The position numbers and the translations under genes are program-made. From Dasyornis broadbenti (Eukaryota > Chordata > Aves > Passeriformes > Dasyornithidae), in contig VZRN01000255.1 of the NCBI GenBank assembly GCA_013397935.1, positions 1,206,672 through 1,270,671 of the forward strand: a stretch of DNA of 64,000 nt, read 5' to 3'. Shown here piece after piece: positions 26,077 to 39,065 of the stretch. Numbering within the stretch: the first letter of the stretch is position 1; each line of letters begins with the position of its first letter. The notes under the pieces were generated by a model. It was not told where the DNA came from and did not search any database. It saw nothing but the letters and a program-made list of their open reading frames with translations.

Positions 26077-26126
26077 NNNNNNNNNNNNNNNNNNNNNNNN
26101 NNNNNNNNNNNNNNNNNNNNNNNNNN
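26077..26126. other. Assembly gap (50 N)
   Basis: Fifty N bases follow a 16-base A run (26061-26076) and are followed by an AAACCGCAAACAAAAAAAC stretch. The gap probably marks a homopolymer or simple-repeat tract that could not be assembled. Fifty may be a placeholder rather than a measured length, and open frames drawn across it are meaningless. Confidence 0.97.
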
Positions 26127-29100
26127 AAACCGCAAACAAAAAAACCCTTTCTGTTTCCCATATTGCTAGGAGAGAAGGATTGCTGAAGCCTACTCTGTAA
26201 TCCAGGACATGCCCAGCCTGCAAGAAATACAGATTCATTTTTCTGCCTCATCTGCTACCAAATTGGTTATACAAACTGTGTAAGACATTCTTCCCGAGAC
26301 AGCAGTGGGTTTTTCTTCTCAAAAGCAATGGAACAAAACAGATTTAAGATTTTGTTGAAATTGTATTTCTGACTCCTTATGTCCCTTAGCTCCTTTTTCT
26401 CTCTTGCAATCCCCTTTCTTCTTCATCGGATGTACCCAAATAATAAGGATTTTGTAAGAATAACCCCAGGCAAAGGCATTGACCAAACTCAGCAAAACTA
26501 CAGCACAGTAAAACTGAAATACTTTGTCTTTTGTATGTGTGTTCTTGCTATTTGCTTGCTTTCTTTTACATTAGTACAATTGAGTGTAGTTTCAGGGCAA
26601 AGGGAGGGGAAAGAGAAGGTCTTACACCACTGCACAGATTCAAAGATACAGTTAAAAATCTTGTATATTGCCTTTAGAAACATAAATGTCTCATAAGAAA
26701 TAAAAATTTAACACAATGTGAAGAGTTCAAGTACTGTTCTTTGTAAAAAAACTTGTAAAATGGACTTGTTCTGAGTTTTTCACCAGCTCTTTATTCTTCA
26801 TATCTGACTCAGAGGGACTTTATTGATGTCTTGAGAAGAACATCTTGAAATCTTTAAGTTGAAACATCCATGCCTTAGAATAGCACAGGGCATTTTTCTT
26901 CCAGACTTCCCAGAATTGGTACAAGACAGCTATTTTTATGCCACCAGATTTGCCAGCTCATCTTCCACTTTCTCATTCCATTGCTGGTCTGCTCAGAACC
27001 TTCTGACACCAACTGAATCATTAGGGAGAGATCCAAATTACTCAAATCTTCCAGTGTCCTTCTGTAGACCACCACTTCCCCAGAATCAGTGTCTAGAGTT
27101 GCTGGATTGCCATTGGAAATGGGATTAACCATTTAAAGATTCAGAGCAAGCATCTAGCAGAGTGTGGCTTGAGACCTTCAGAGTGAGACTTGCCTGTGAA
27201 GAATGACTGAACATGTGAAAAGCAGATGGGAGAGCTCATTACTCTTTCAGAATATGGGATCCCACAGAGTTTATGCTGTGAAAGGGTGAGGAGCTTGTTG
27301 GAGCAGCCAGCTGTGAATATGGAGCAGTAATATATAATTCAGGAAAATAAGGTCTAGATCAAATTGAAAGAGCTGACAAAGGCATCATCCTTCTCATCTC
27401 CTTCCAGCTTCCAGAACCTCTTCCAAGGAAGATGACTCACAATCTTTGTTTTCAAGAAAACACAAAGGAGAATCACCTTGCTCAGGCTTCACTGAAAGAG
27501 GGAGCTTTTAGAAAGTCTGCAAGTGCAAATTTTCCACCTCTTCAATTTCCAGTTGTGCAAAAAATATGCAGCTCAAATCCTTCAAATCCATATTGTATGG
27601 ATTGCACCCATGAAAAATAAAAACCCTAAAAGTGTATTTAATTATAAATATTTTTTCTGCCAATCAGCTGCTACATTTGATATCAACAGCAGCTCAAGGC
27701 TGTCAGGGTTCCAAAAAGTCAGCACTTGACACTTGGCAGAAAGTGCTCCATGCACAGATTTGAAAAGGACCAGTCCCCAGACTTGTATCTTTGTGTATGT
27801 TTGTAATGGTTTTTGATATTCTTCCCCTGAATAAAGTGGGATAATAATTCTCCAAAGTGAAATGTGCTCTGCTCTTTTAAGTCACTCCTCCCCATGTTAC
27901 CCTTTTTCCTGGACAGACTGTGTGACTTATCCTCAAAGCTCTGTGTGCAATATGCAAAGCTCTTTGGTGTGAAGTTTCCTAAGCTGCTGTGAAACATTTT
28001 CCAAAAACCTTTTATTCAACTAGCACTGCTTATTCCTCTCTTCTTAATATGAAAGCAATGCATTTCTGCTTTATCTTTTTTTGTGCCCACAATGAAACCT
28101 TAACTGACTGAATTTTCTCCATACTGCTTGTTTCTTTGAAATCATCTGATGTGCCAACATATACTGTATTAAGGATTGACAACTGGGAGGAAGAAGAGTA
28201 CAAGGAATCAGTTCCCCAAATTTTCAAAACACTCAAACCCCCTAAATCTAAAATAACTTTGCTGAACACCTTAATTGTCGAAAAAAATGGGGAAATAAAA
28301 TCATAAAAAGGCAAGTACTGCATCCAAGAATGCACATGCAATGTAATTTAACAGAAAGAAAACAGTTTTAGTAGTAACATTCATATGTTTTTAAAGTTCT
28401 TAAAACACAGGCCAGCCCATTAAGGATAAATCTTGCCCAAGCATTAGATTTTAAGCAGAGAATATCAAGGTTTATTTTACCTGCAAATAAGACCTGCAGC
28501 CTGAGCTTGAGTGCAAGGCCAAAAGAGTGCTGCCCAAGGGCAAAGACCTTCTTTATCTCATCACCAATACAACTCTGTTAGTGCAATAAATGCTCCATAA
28601 AATAGCCTTGCAAATATAGAAACTAGAAATGCTTAACCTTTGTCTCCAGACAGACTAGCTCTACCTTTTAACTTCCAATTTGTACCCAGCAGTGATGATA
28701 CTCAGTCGCGAGTCCTTGTTGAGAATCTGGAAAAGCTCTCCTTCACAGCCCCTCTCTGTGGGCCTTAGCTTATAAAACCATAACTTACACATTCTCTGAG
28801 CCTCCTCAAGTCTTCAAATGTTTACTAGCGCTTTCATATCACTTCTTTAAAATGGTCTTCTCTATCTCAAGTGTTTGTTACTTGCTCTTTAGGTCAGCTG
28901 CTGTCACCATTTTTATGTGTACAGCAGCAATTCTGCAGGGCTCCTGGGTACCACTGATAATTTACAATTGCTTAGATTAAACAACAACAGCTAAAATTAA
29001 CTGGTCAGGGTGAAAGTCTGCTTCACTGCACCGACCTTCATGCAGCTCAGGTGTCTGGGACAACAGCCTTATTCAGTTTGCCTCATTGTCACAGCAGAGA

Positions 29101-32100
29101 GAGAATGTCATCACCAGGTAAGAATTCAAATCACCTGGCAGAGATGTCTTGCTTTTATAACACCATACAACTGAGAACTCCTGGCTTCCTGGCTTTGCAC
29201 CCTGCTTATCTGCTTATCAGTGAGGGATGAGCCTGATCCTACACCTGCCATGGAGTAATCCCACATGTTCCTGCAAAGTGTTAGCTCATTCCAGGAAATA
29301 AGGAAGAAATTCAGTCATGGATTGGTTCATATTTTGAAGCAATTTAATAGAATGCTCACTATTTGTACAGGCTTTGTACAGTAGATGAAGCATTTATCAC
29401 AGCAGCTAGGGCACTATCCTAAGACCAGACTGCAGGGTAAATCCCATAGCAGAGGGGTGTTGAACAATATCTATTTGTTAAGTCTGTGAAGAGACAACTA
29501 ATGCAGCATAGTTTGCTAACCTGCAGGAACAGGTTTGTGTGACTGAGAACAAGCTTAAGATTGCTTTGAAAACTAGCAAGCAATTTGTGATGATAGTCCA
29601 AGAGCAGCATTGCATGCCACTGAAGCAAAAGCGACGCCCCAAGCTAGAGTGAGGACAGGACAAACATATGGAGTATGAGTTACTTCCCATGCACAGCAGT
29701 ATATTGATCCTCTTTCCTTGTGTTTAGGTTGAGACTCCCTCAGCCCAGCAAGAAACTCAATATTCATCACTGAAGTAATGGGCTCCAGGCATGTTGAAGT
29801 ACCAGCATCTGTGATCTTTGTGCATGCTGTGGTTGGAAGGGCCTTGTAGCACTAGACTTTGGAGGAAAAAGTTCACCATTACAGACATTCACTTATAATT
29901 AAGCTTTGCAGAGCAAAAGTTTAAACAATAAAGAGACTAAATGATCCATCCAAATGGAACTTTTTTTCTTTTTTTTTTTTTTTTTCTGGAATGGCTGTTA
30001 TCTGCATAAACACACTTAGCAATAATGAGAAAATTGTCTTGCTAATGTCTAATAAGATTACACGTGTTTAAATTTATGCTGTATTTAATTTTGCTCTGCT
30101 CAGAACTATTGTTGTGATTCATTCAAGAGCTGCTTACATGTGGGAAATGTTTTGTGTAATAAAAAGAACCAACAATGCAAAACCCCTAAGTCCCAAACTC
30201 CCTTGCAGCTTAAAGTCAAGTCCATGTCTTATGGTGAATATTTCCATGCTAGTAAACCATGACATCAGCCTCAGAGCACTGCAAATCAGGAAACTTCTCC
30301 CAAATGCTTCCTCCACAGAAGCTTGAACAGTGAGCCAACCAGCCATGCTACAGCTGGGATCATTAGCAGTAGCTAATGCCAGTAACAGTGGGCACAGTTT
30401 TGCACCAAACTTTCCACTTTGACACTGTGGGCTACCAGCTTCATTTGCAATGATGCGTATTTCCCAGCAACAATCAAGCGCTAATTAAACACTGGCATCA
30501 CTGATAAAGAGTTTAAAGGAGCTGGTCCTGTTCTGTTGGTCCATTTGCCTGTCCTTGTAGCCTGAAAAGTATTCTTGTTACAGTCAAGGGAATTCTTATG
30601 GTGCAGTGGAGAATGCCGACTCCAAGGCAACAGCACAGACTTGTTTCAGCATTTTTTATTAAAAAGTGCTATTTATGTTTTACTTCTACCATTTTCCAAG
30701 AAAATTCACTGGGTAGATTTCTTTTCACTTTAGGTATAATTGCCCTTCCAGAATTTCATTATACAGTCCTACACAGTCTTGTGTGCAGCTAGAAAATGGG
30801 GTTTAATATCCAAATTTAAACCAAAAAGCTGGCTGGTTCTGACAAAGACTTTCATGGAATCCAGTAGCAGATGCTTCAGAAGAACAGAGAAAAAATGCTG
30901 AAAAATATGTTCATGAGAAAACTGTCCTCTTCAAGTCTGTGTATGTCATACTTATGCACAATGTATATAAATAGATCGCTGTTATTCTGTCACATAAATA
31001 CTGGTTATACATAAAACCTCATCTATATAATGGCAGTAATTGTTTTCTCATAGACTCATAGTTCTGTTTTCAATTTCATGCAAGGTTTGGCCTTTGGAAT
31101 AATTTGTGGGAATGCGCTCCCCTTTTTAATGATGCTTTACGTCTGAAAGCATTTAGTCTAACTGATTCAAAAACGTGACACCTTCCAGTTCCAAAACACT
31201 GTGACACTGATGTGCAACTAATGCAGGCTTTTGGTGAGGCAGCCTGGAGTTATGATGCCTCTGAGTACAACCCAAGGGGCACTGCAGCCCAGGCTGGCCT
31301 TTCAATGGCAGATAATAAAGTACATCTTCAGAGCAATACATGATTACATCTTGGAACAGCTGTGAACGCTACTCCCTAATAAATAACCCTGCATTCATAG
31401 GAAAAATGGGGAAAGATGGACTTTATAAGAATAAATTTCTCTAGTTCATATATTTGTAGAAATACATTTCTCTTTGCATGGGATTTGAGAGGGAGGTTTC
31501 CTTCTGGTCAGCTATCTGCCAGGATCTAGGGAGCTGTATTTTCTCTGGGTGTTTTATTAAATTATTTGTGTGTACACAGAGAAGATGGTTTTAAATGCTG
31601 CAGATGCTTTGGAAGATAACCCTGCTGGAAACTCCATCTGTACTGAATGTAAAACCTTATCAAGACTGAAAAAGCTTCAAGAAAATCCACAACCCAGTTT
31701 CAGCTACACCTGTGCTACCCTACTAATTGCTACTATCCTTTAATTTAGAATGTTTTAAAGATATCTTCCAATCACTTGTTTCCAGAAAGAAAAGTATATT
31801 GTGATGCTTTGGCCTGATTTTATGAAAATGTCTTTCTAAATTTTTCTTCCAAGCTGTCCTTATCTGCAGAAGTGACCAAAATCCAAAATGTTTTGGTTCC
31901 AGATCACTGAAAAAGTAATGAAGATTAAGCTGATATTGGGTTTAGTGTACCCCTGATATCTTCATAGAAATTATAGAGATATTGCACATTACTTTTCAAC
32001 CCTTTTCCTAGAAAATGCAAGCTCTCATAGTTCTTAAATTTTGTTTAGCACCAATCACTCCTTTGAGACTATAAAAATAAATATTCTTCATGATTTACAC

Positions 32101-35100
32101 TATATTTGAAAAAATCTGTCCTCTATTTCTGTCTCTTCTCATGCAACCCCTTGAATGGTCCTTCATTACCCTTTCCCACCCATACACAGAGTCTGAAAAT
32201 CATTAGTTAAAAAACCCCAAACCCAAAGCATGATCAAATCTGTTAAAGAAATAGAACAAGGTCAAGTGCTAATCTGCCAAACTGTATTAGCTTTTGTCTT
32301 CTCTCTGTGTGCTGTTTCTACTGTAACATCTTGGAAAGCAGAGCTGTGTCTCCCAGTGCGCACATTTAGCAGGTGGGGCAATGAGGTATTGATCATCAGG
32401 AGTAGTTCTGGACACCAACATAGCATCAGGCAGCTGTTAATGAAGATCTACCCTGAGCATTTTTGTTATTCATAATGGTTCAAGGGTCTGACCAGGATTT
32501 CTAAACTGCCAGTGCCCTCACAGAGATCTGAGATGCACTACAAGTCTGTCATGTTGGGATAATCCTGCCTGTTTCTTCTCCATACACTTCTTCCCTCATT
32601 CGTTGTTCAAAATCTTTTCATAAACTCATTTTGACCTGATGATCCAGTTATTTATCAGTAGTTATTAATAATTCCAGCAGGTATAAGTGACCTAGAATAA
32701 CTAAAGGACATAGCATAGAACTTCGCACTTCATGAATATTTCAAGATATTGGACAAAACCTAACAGCAAACTTACATTTTTCATCCAATGCCTTTCTTAT
32801 AATTACAAGAACTTAGTTTTTCAGAAATTCCACCTACTGCAACCAAATCAGCAAGCAGCAAAAAGACCCAAACAAAACAAAGCAGGATTTTTTTTTCATG
32901 TTATAGTTGGACATCTGCAGTGGCAGAAATGCACTGCTTTGTGTTTGATAAATCAGTGAAACCTAAAGCTAATGCAATGAAGTTAAAAGAAAAAATTCAA
33001 CGGTTTCTCATGTTTATGAGGGGACAGGTGACACTGACTGCAATGGCACCTTCAAAACATCTGCTAATTGACATTACAGCAGTAAAAGTGGGTGACATTG
33101 AATTCTGTGCAGTTAAGACTCGGTTTACCTCCAGCTATTTTATAATAAAGTGAGAAAAGGCTCTGTGAGGTTTAGCTCTGAATGACAGTGAAGAGCACTT
33201 ACCAACCCCTAACAGTGCCTTTGTTACGAGATTCAGTGCTCAGGATACGCAGTTTGTGGGTGAGACTTGTTCCCAGATCATCTGACATTAACACAGACTT
33301 TCACAGGGACAGGCATGCAGGGCTGGGACTAAAGCTTTAAAGAAATTTAGAGAAGCTGACTTACACCATCCCTGTGCAATGGTTTAACAGAAGGAAGGAA
33401 ACAGCCAGAGTCCCCATGGCAGGCAGCTGTGAAGGAATATGTCACAGCTCCAGCTCAGCCCCAGGTTTACCCTCTGACATGTCACAGACTCCAGAGGGAT
33501 GAGCCTCAACACATCAAAATGACATTTCTCAAAAACATGGACTGACTGAGAGCTTATATCTTAAATTTGCAAAAATCCCTTGCCTTTACAAGGCCTTTAG
33601 AGAACTTGTTCAAGCGTAAAAACCAATAAAGATAATTAGCTAAAGGTCTGGAAAAGAGCAGATTACAGGTACTAGGCTTAAAAGGATATGAGCAAGAGAA
33701 AGTGCTTGAATTCGTCGTGAATGCAATAAATGTATAGACATGTAACCTTTAGGGTGGCTAGAGAGAGGAACAATTAAAGAGAGGGGTGAGTTTTGTGGAG
33801 AGGCAAAATTGTGACGAATTACAAGAAAACCCCCAAACATAAAAAGTGAGGAATTGGGAGGGAAAGCAATTATTTCTAAAGTGTGTATGGGTCAGATAAT
33901 CTCATGCTGAGCACAAATCTACTGAAACTCAGGATTGTCTTCATTTTCTTTCAGTTTCTTCAAAGTTGTGATAGAGCAATGGTAACCTGAGGGGCTACAC
34001 AGATGCTTTCTCCTCTTACATGAGACACCTCCAGATTGCATTTAGGAACAATGTTTTGGCTCAGACCCTGTTTCTTGCACCCCTGAAAATAAAGGGCAAG
34101 GCCAGTATTTGTTCCTAAACTGATTATCTGCCTTGGTGAGACTAACTCACACTGACAAGTATTTATTTGTTCATGAACGTAGCCTTGAAGACCTCAAAGC
34201 TAAACTTCTACTGAACAGGCTCACGTTGCAGAATAAGACTCTCATCCTTAAGGACCTATTTTTGTTTAGAACATCAGGGAAACAGTCATTTCTTCCTATC
34301 CTAAAGACCTGAGAACATCCAATCTGTTTTTCTAGCAACATGAGTATGAAACAGCTCCTTCAGCAATGCAGATACGACAATTCTGCTGCTGTCCAACTCT
34401 GTATCTGAAATTTAACTAGACATGGAGAGATGTTATCATGGTCCTGCTGACTTGTGTAATTCTATCATCATCCTTCCTGGTAGTTCATGTATTTATTAGG
34501 ATTCCAAACCATTTCTAAATATATTTTTCCTTAATGCTAGTCCTTAATGCAATTTTTTGATGTGGCTTATGGCTTTCAAATAATCAATGTCATGATCACC
34601 ATGTTAAAGAAAAAACTTTCAGAAGGCATAAATTAGAAGCAAAATGGGATTTTGACAGTGATACCGAGGTCATGTTAAGCCTCATGAGAGAGTTAATGCC
34701 TTGTTGACTTGTACATTTATCCAAGGCAAATGCTGTATTATCTAGATTGAACTGTGTGCACAGTGTGCTGTGAAATCATTACAAACCCACACGCTTCAGC
34801 TGATGCAGATGATGATTCTGTGATTCTATGTGGGTTCACTTCTTCAGACACAATCTTTCCATAGAGCAAGAAGCCAAGATAACTTCTAAGCAGATTTCTC
34901 TCCTTGAGCACAGTCTGAAATTATCGTAGGAAGAAAAAGAGTATAAGGCTGGAAGAGGAATTTCATTCTCCAGTGCCATAGCTGACACACCGAAAAAGTT
35001 GCGTGATGGAAAGAGCTTCTGAAAAGCAGAGCTGGCAGAGGCCCTGACTGTCTATTAAACGCATACTATGCAACCCCAGAAAAAAAAATCTGCTTTGTCT

Positions 35101-35433
35101 TGCATCCTTCTCCCTGGTTGGTTCCAATAAAACAGAATTACAACCTTTAATATTTTGGTGGGAATTTTGCAAGACCTCATATTGACTTTGCCTATTTTGA
35201 TAAGCAGCCATCCATAGGATTGTTCTGGATAAGAAATTGCAGCAGCTGTCATTAAAACTAGCTGCCTGTTAGCAGTTCAATGCCCCAAGAAATTGGTGGC
35301 ATAATTGCAGTACTGTGTGCTGTTCCAACCCACTCCAGAACGTGCGGGTAACCCAGGCTCACGTTAATAGATCCCTTGGGGCAGATTAGAGTGGAAGGAC
35401 ATGGGATGATCGGTGTTTCTAAATATATATATA
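26127..35433. other. Non-repeat noncoding DNA
   Basis: No gene, RNA gene or recognisable transposon is seen in over 9 kb. Frames stay near or below 105 codons and overlap across strands. A long T tract is at 29961-29985. At 34811-34830 there is a GATTCTGTGATTCTATG string like a CR1 tail, but without recognisable CR1 sequence before it. The stretch around 30340-30520 is evenly composed, with TAATTA-type cores, and might be a conserved regulatory element; sequence alone cannot show this. Confidence 0.55.
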
Positions 35434-36345
35434 TGTGATGTTTATTTAGAACAATTTGGTTGCAATGGAAAGCAGGTATGTAGCATCTTTGGTTGCTATT
35501 ATCTATAGTAATAGATCAATGTAAAAGCAAAAAAATATTACTTAAGAAAGTGCATAAGGAAAAGAAAGAAAGAGAAAGGAAGGACAAGAGTAGAAAGATA
35601 CGTAATCACCACCCCTAGATCTTGGGATGAGGTTTGATTGTTGCAGCTTAGACATTGCTTGGTTGAAATGATGGTCTGTCAAGGGTCGGAGAAGAAACCC
35701 ATGAAAAAACAAAGCCCGGTGGGTTCAAACACGCTCAGGCTCAGTGGGAACACCCAGGTACCTCTTCTGGTGGGAGAGGCTTTCAGTCCTCTGGTGGAAG
35801 CCTCAGAAATGAGTCTGGGGGTGATTTGGGGGTCTTTGATGATTTATGACTCCTAAGACGTGACAGCTGCCTCTCACATCAGAGCAGTTGAGCCAGGAAT
35901 GCCCCATCAGAGGGGATGAAAACTCTCAGGACCTTTCCCGGGGAGGAGGAAAGAGGGGAATTTTACCAACTGAGTGAGTTTTGTAGGGGAGGGCAATTGG
36001 ATCTGCCTCTTATCAGCCTCAAAGCCCATTTGTAGGCTCAGGTGGTGATTGTTCAGCCCCTCTGTCTTATGCAGAGCAGAGGATTGTCATTACACATCCA
36101 AAAACTCACCTCTTTCTCTTCCTGGGGATGCAAATGTGACAGCTGTCAATCACAGCACATTCCTTCAGGACTGAGAGAGAAAAAGCAGCTGAGGCCTTGA
36201 CCTGTCACACAGGTGTCCTGAGGCCTGGGCCAGGATTCCCACACCTTTCCAGCTACAAATACAAAGCATAACACTGTGAGGGCTGCCATGGGAAAAATTC
36301 GTGCCATCTCAGCCAGACAATGAAAAATGACAAATAATGGTTGCA
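35434..36345 (-). repeat. Probable decayed solo LTR or LTR-like interspersed repeat
   Basis: The composition changes to GC-richer sequence between AT-rich flanks. A TTTATT (minus-strand AATAAA) lies at 35441-35446, near a possible TGTGATG left edge. Part of it recurs at 38893-39065: 17 bp, CAGTCCTCTGGTGGAAG, is identical in both, followed shortly by GAGTCTGGGGGT. The layout resembles avian endogenous retrovirus LTRs in minus orientation, but neither edge nor a target-site duplication is certain. The 35434 and 36345 limits are approximate. An unnamed non-LTR repeat is the alternative. Confidence 0.4.
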
Positions 36346-36391
36346 AATAGCATAGCACAGGAGGTCTACACAGGGTCACAAGACAAATTCC

Positions 36392-36429
36392 GGGAATACG
36401 CATTATTGGGGGGAATACACATTATTGAG
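36392..36429 (+). repeat. 19-bp tandem duplication
   Basis: Two head-to-tail 19-bp units (36392-36410 and 36411-36429) share the form GGGAATACRCATTATTGRG, with two differences. It lies just past the estimated right edge of the LTR-like repeat and could be a replication-slippage product or part of that repeat. Confidence 0.75.
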
Positions 36430-38892
36430 TGGCTTCCATTATCAAACTTTAAAAGGGATGAAGATAAGAATCTACAATGTATTGGTTTGAGTCTCATACA
36501 AGCAATATGGACGCTGAGATGACCAAACCCTAGCACACAGCACAGACAGGGACATTTCCATTGCTGCCTTTAGCAGCGGTGGTGGGACCCACAGAGTGAA
36601 GAATGCTGATTTACCCAACAGTGAAAGGAGGCTTACAGAGTAATTTACCATTGTTTTCTGTAGTATGGCATGTTTAACTTCCCTGTTGTGATTATTATTC
36701 AAACATGAGGCTTGGGAAAGCAAATGTGGGTAAGTGTCTTGGACAGCCCATGGACAATGCACTCAGTGATGAGTGTTTTCTTTTGCAAATGGTTTTTATC
36801 AGAAGCTCAAGTGTATCTACAGAATCCACTTGTGGTCCCTACACTCCTATTTCTTGCCAGAGAGGTCTCCTAGCTATTTTCCTTGGCTGTTTCATCAGTA
36901 CAGCTAGCTTTATCTTTCATGCTATGCTGGATGCCACATAATGGTGTGACTAATTGAAGTAGTTTCTTTCCCTTCTCTTCCTCCAGATCTCTTGATTATT
37001 ATTTTGTTGTATACCTTAATTAGCACTTTTCTGGCTTCTGGCTGGTTGTAACTGAGAGTGTTCTGAAGAGACACTAGTAAAACTTTACACTTTGCTTTAT
37101 GACAAATATTGCAAATACAATCTCTTTACTAGATTTACAATTGTATCATGCCCGCAGAATTATATTAAAAACCCAGCAGGACACTGCAGATGGTGAAATG
37201 GGGAATGGGCTGCTTCCTGTATGCATGGAAGTAATTCTGGTAAATCCCATCATAATAATTTTACCAAGTTAGATCATTAAAAGAAAAATAACAATTGTTA
37301 GCCCTTTCTAATACAGTTTGTATTTTCTGGGGTTTTATTTCAGTTTCCTGCCTACTGACTCATGCTCTCAAATGTGGTTTGTATACAAAGTCACAGAGGA
37401 AACCAGGTTTTCTCGTGAAAAACATTTGTATTTGCTGTGCATAACAGCCTTTGTAATTTCTCTTAAAGAGGTTTAAAATGTCTTAAACTTCTGCTTTTGG
37501 CCTCACACGTATGTAAATTTATCCCCAGTGAAGGCCAAGATATATTCACAATGGGTGGGAAAGTTTCAAGTTTACCACAGTTTTTAAGAGGTTTAGGAGG
37601 AAGATGGCATTCCAAATGTGGCAGTATGGTCTTCTCCTCAGAAGCAATGAAGCCACCTGCAATTTTGTGCCTACTGATATGAATCAGATGAAAAGGGGTT
37701 CCTTTGAGACTCTGTGGACATGGCGCAACATAAGAAAGTGCCTACTTTCAGCTCTTTGCATACATCTTACTTGCTCGCGGTGGGGCACAGAACACCGCTA
37801 GTGTGAATTTATTTGATGTAACCACTTTTCTTGACCTTAAAACTATTGCTTTCAAATGATATGGTGTTAGTGAAAACTCACATGTTCTGGGAAAGGGTGC
37901 ACTTCCTGTGGAGATTTTTTTTTTTCCCTAATTTTTAAATTTTTTTTTTTTTTTTGTGAGGACTTAGTTATAAAATTTCTCTTAATATTGGTATGAACGC
38001 CTATAGCTGTGAGAAAGTATGCCTCCTTCGTATATTAAGACTTGGCAAATCAATTTCATTTCCACAAAATGGGGAAGGCAATGGCACAGAAAGACTGCTC
38101 TGGGCATGTGATCCTTTGAGGAATACTTATTTATTTTATTCATATATTTCTAATACAGTTGCAGGCTTTAAGCATTGCATCACTTGCTTGGAATGAAGAT
38201 TATGGGGACTGAGACTTTACTGACATCAGCCACAATAATACAAACCATCTACATTTATGAAAGAAGAAAGACATCAGTAAGTGAAACAAGCAATACACAT
38301 GTTCTTCCTGCTGAATGAAGCCCAGTTTTGAGGGAAGATGCTTAGATAGTGCGCAATAATAATCTGTCTTTCTATAAAAACTGTCACTTTGCGTCTTATA
38401 AAAATTTAATAAAGCAGGCATGTAGAGCCAGATGGTTATTTCCTGTTATTAAAGCTTTAAGGGACAAATTAATCTCTGTTGTACCCTCCATTGTCTTCAA
38501 TACTGTCTCTATTGACTTGAATGAAATTACATTGCAGATAATTTGGATGTGGTTTCTGGAGGATGGGAACCATTTAGGTACCTTTTTGGGAGTCAGCTGT
38601 GTAAAACCTCTGCATTTTATGTAACAATTCATGGTTGTGAGTTGTCTGTATCATCACCATATAGTTCCTTGCACTGCTAAAACACCAGCTTTGCCCTGTA
38701 CCATGGAGCATGGTGCTTAGGTTTTGGAAATAGCACGGTGGCCACAACTGGGATAAAGATTTCTAGCATTGAAACAATGTTAATGCGTTGCTGGGTTTGG
38801 AACAAGTTCCAATCTTTCTGTGAAACCGTGTAGTGCATATGTACCCCAAGTCTCATACAGCCCTCAAAAAAAGAAGTTTAATAGGTTAATGT
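36430..38892. other. Non-repeat noncoding DNA
   Basis: No gene is seen. Open frames are below 100 codons and overlap each other. T-rich tracts occupy about 37914-37925 and 37941-37955. The stretch separates the two copies of the LTR-like repeat family. Confidence 0.55.
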
Positions 38893-39065
38893 GTATTCAG
38901 GTTCAGGTGGGAACACGTAGGTGCCTCCCATGGAGGTGGGAGTTTTACGCTCTCTGATGTAACATCGTGGATCATGTGCAGTCCTCTGGTGGAAGGCCCC
39001 AGAAAAGAGTCTGGGGGTACTTTGATGGTTTATGGCCCCTTCTAATGACATGGCCACTCTTTGAC
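38893..39065 (-). repeat. Fragment of the repeat family also seen at 35.7 kb
   Basis: The fragment aligns with 35733-35861: GGTTCAGGTGGGAACAC at the start, CAGTCCTCTGGTGGAAG at 38979-38995 (identical 17 bp), and GAGTCTGGGGGT at 39007-39018. About 30 bp between GGTGGGAG and CAGTCC is absent from the other copy. The two copies have the same relative orientation. The strand is given by analogy with the larger copy and is uncertain. This looks like a truncated member of the same family. Confidence 0.5.

Noticed and set aside
25902..26251. Frames spanning the N run
   Set aside because: They are translated through 50 unknown bases and homopolymer A, so they carry no information.
34811..34830. GATTCTGTGATTCTATG string resembling a CR1 3' tail
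   Set aside because: No CR1 3' UTR precedes it, and the string alone is too short to call an insertion.
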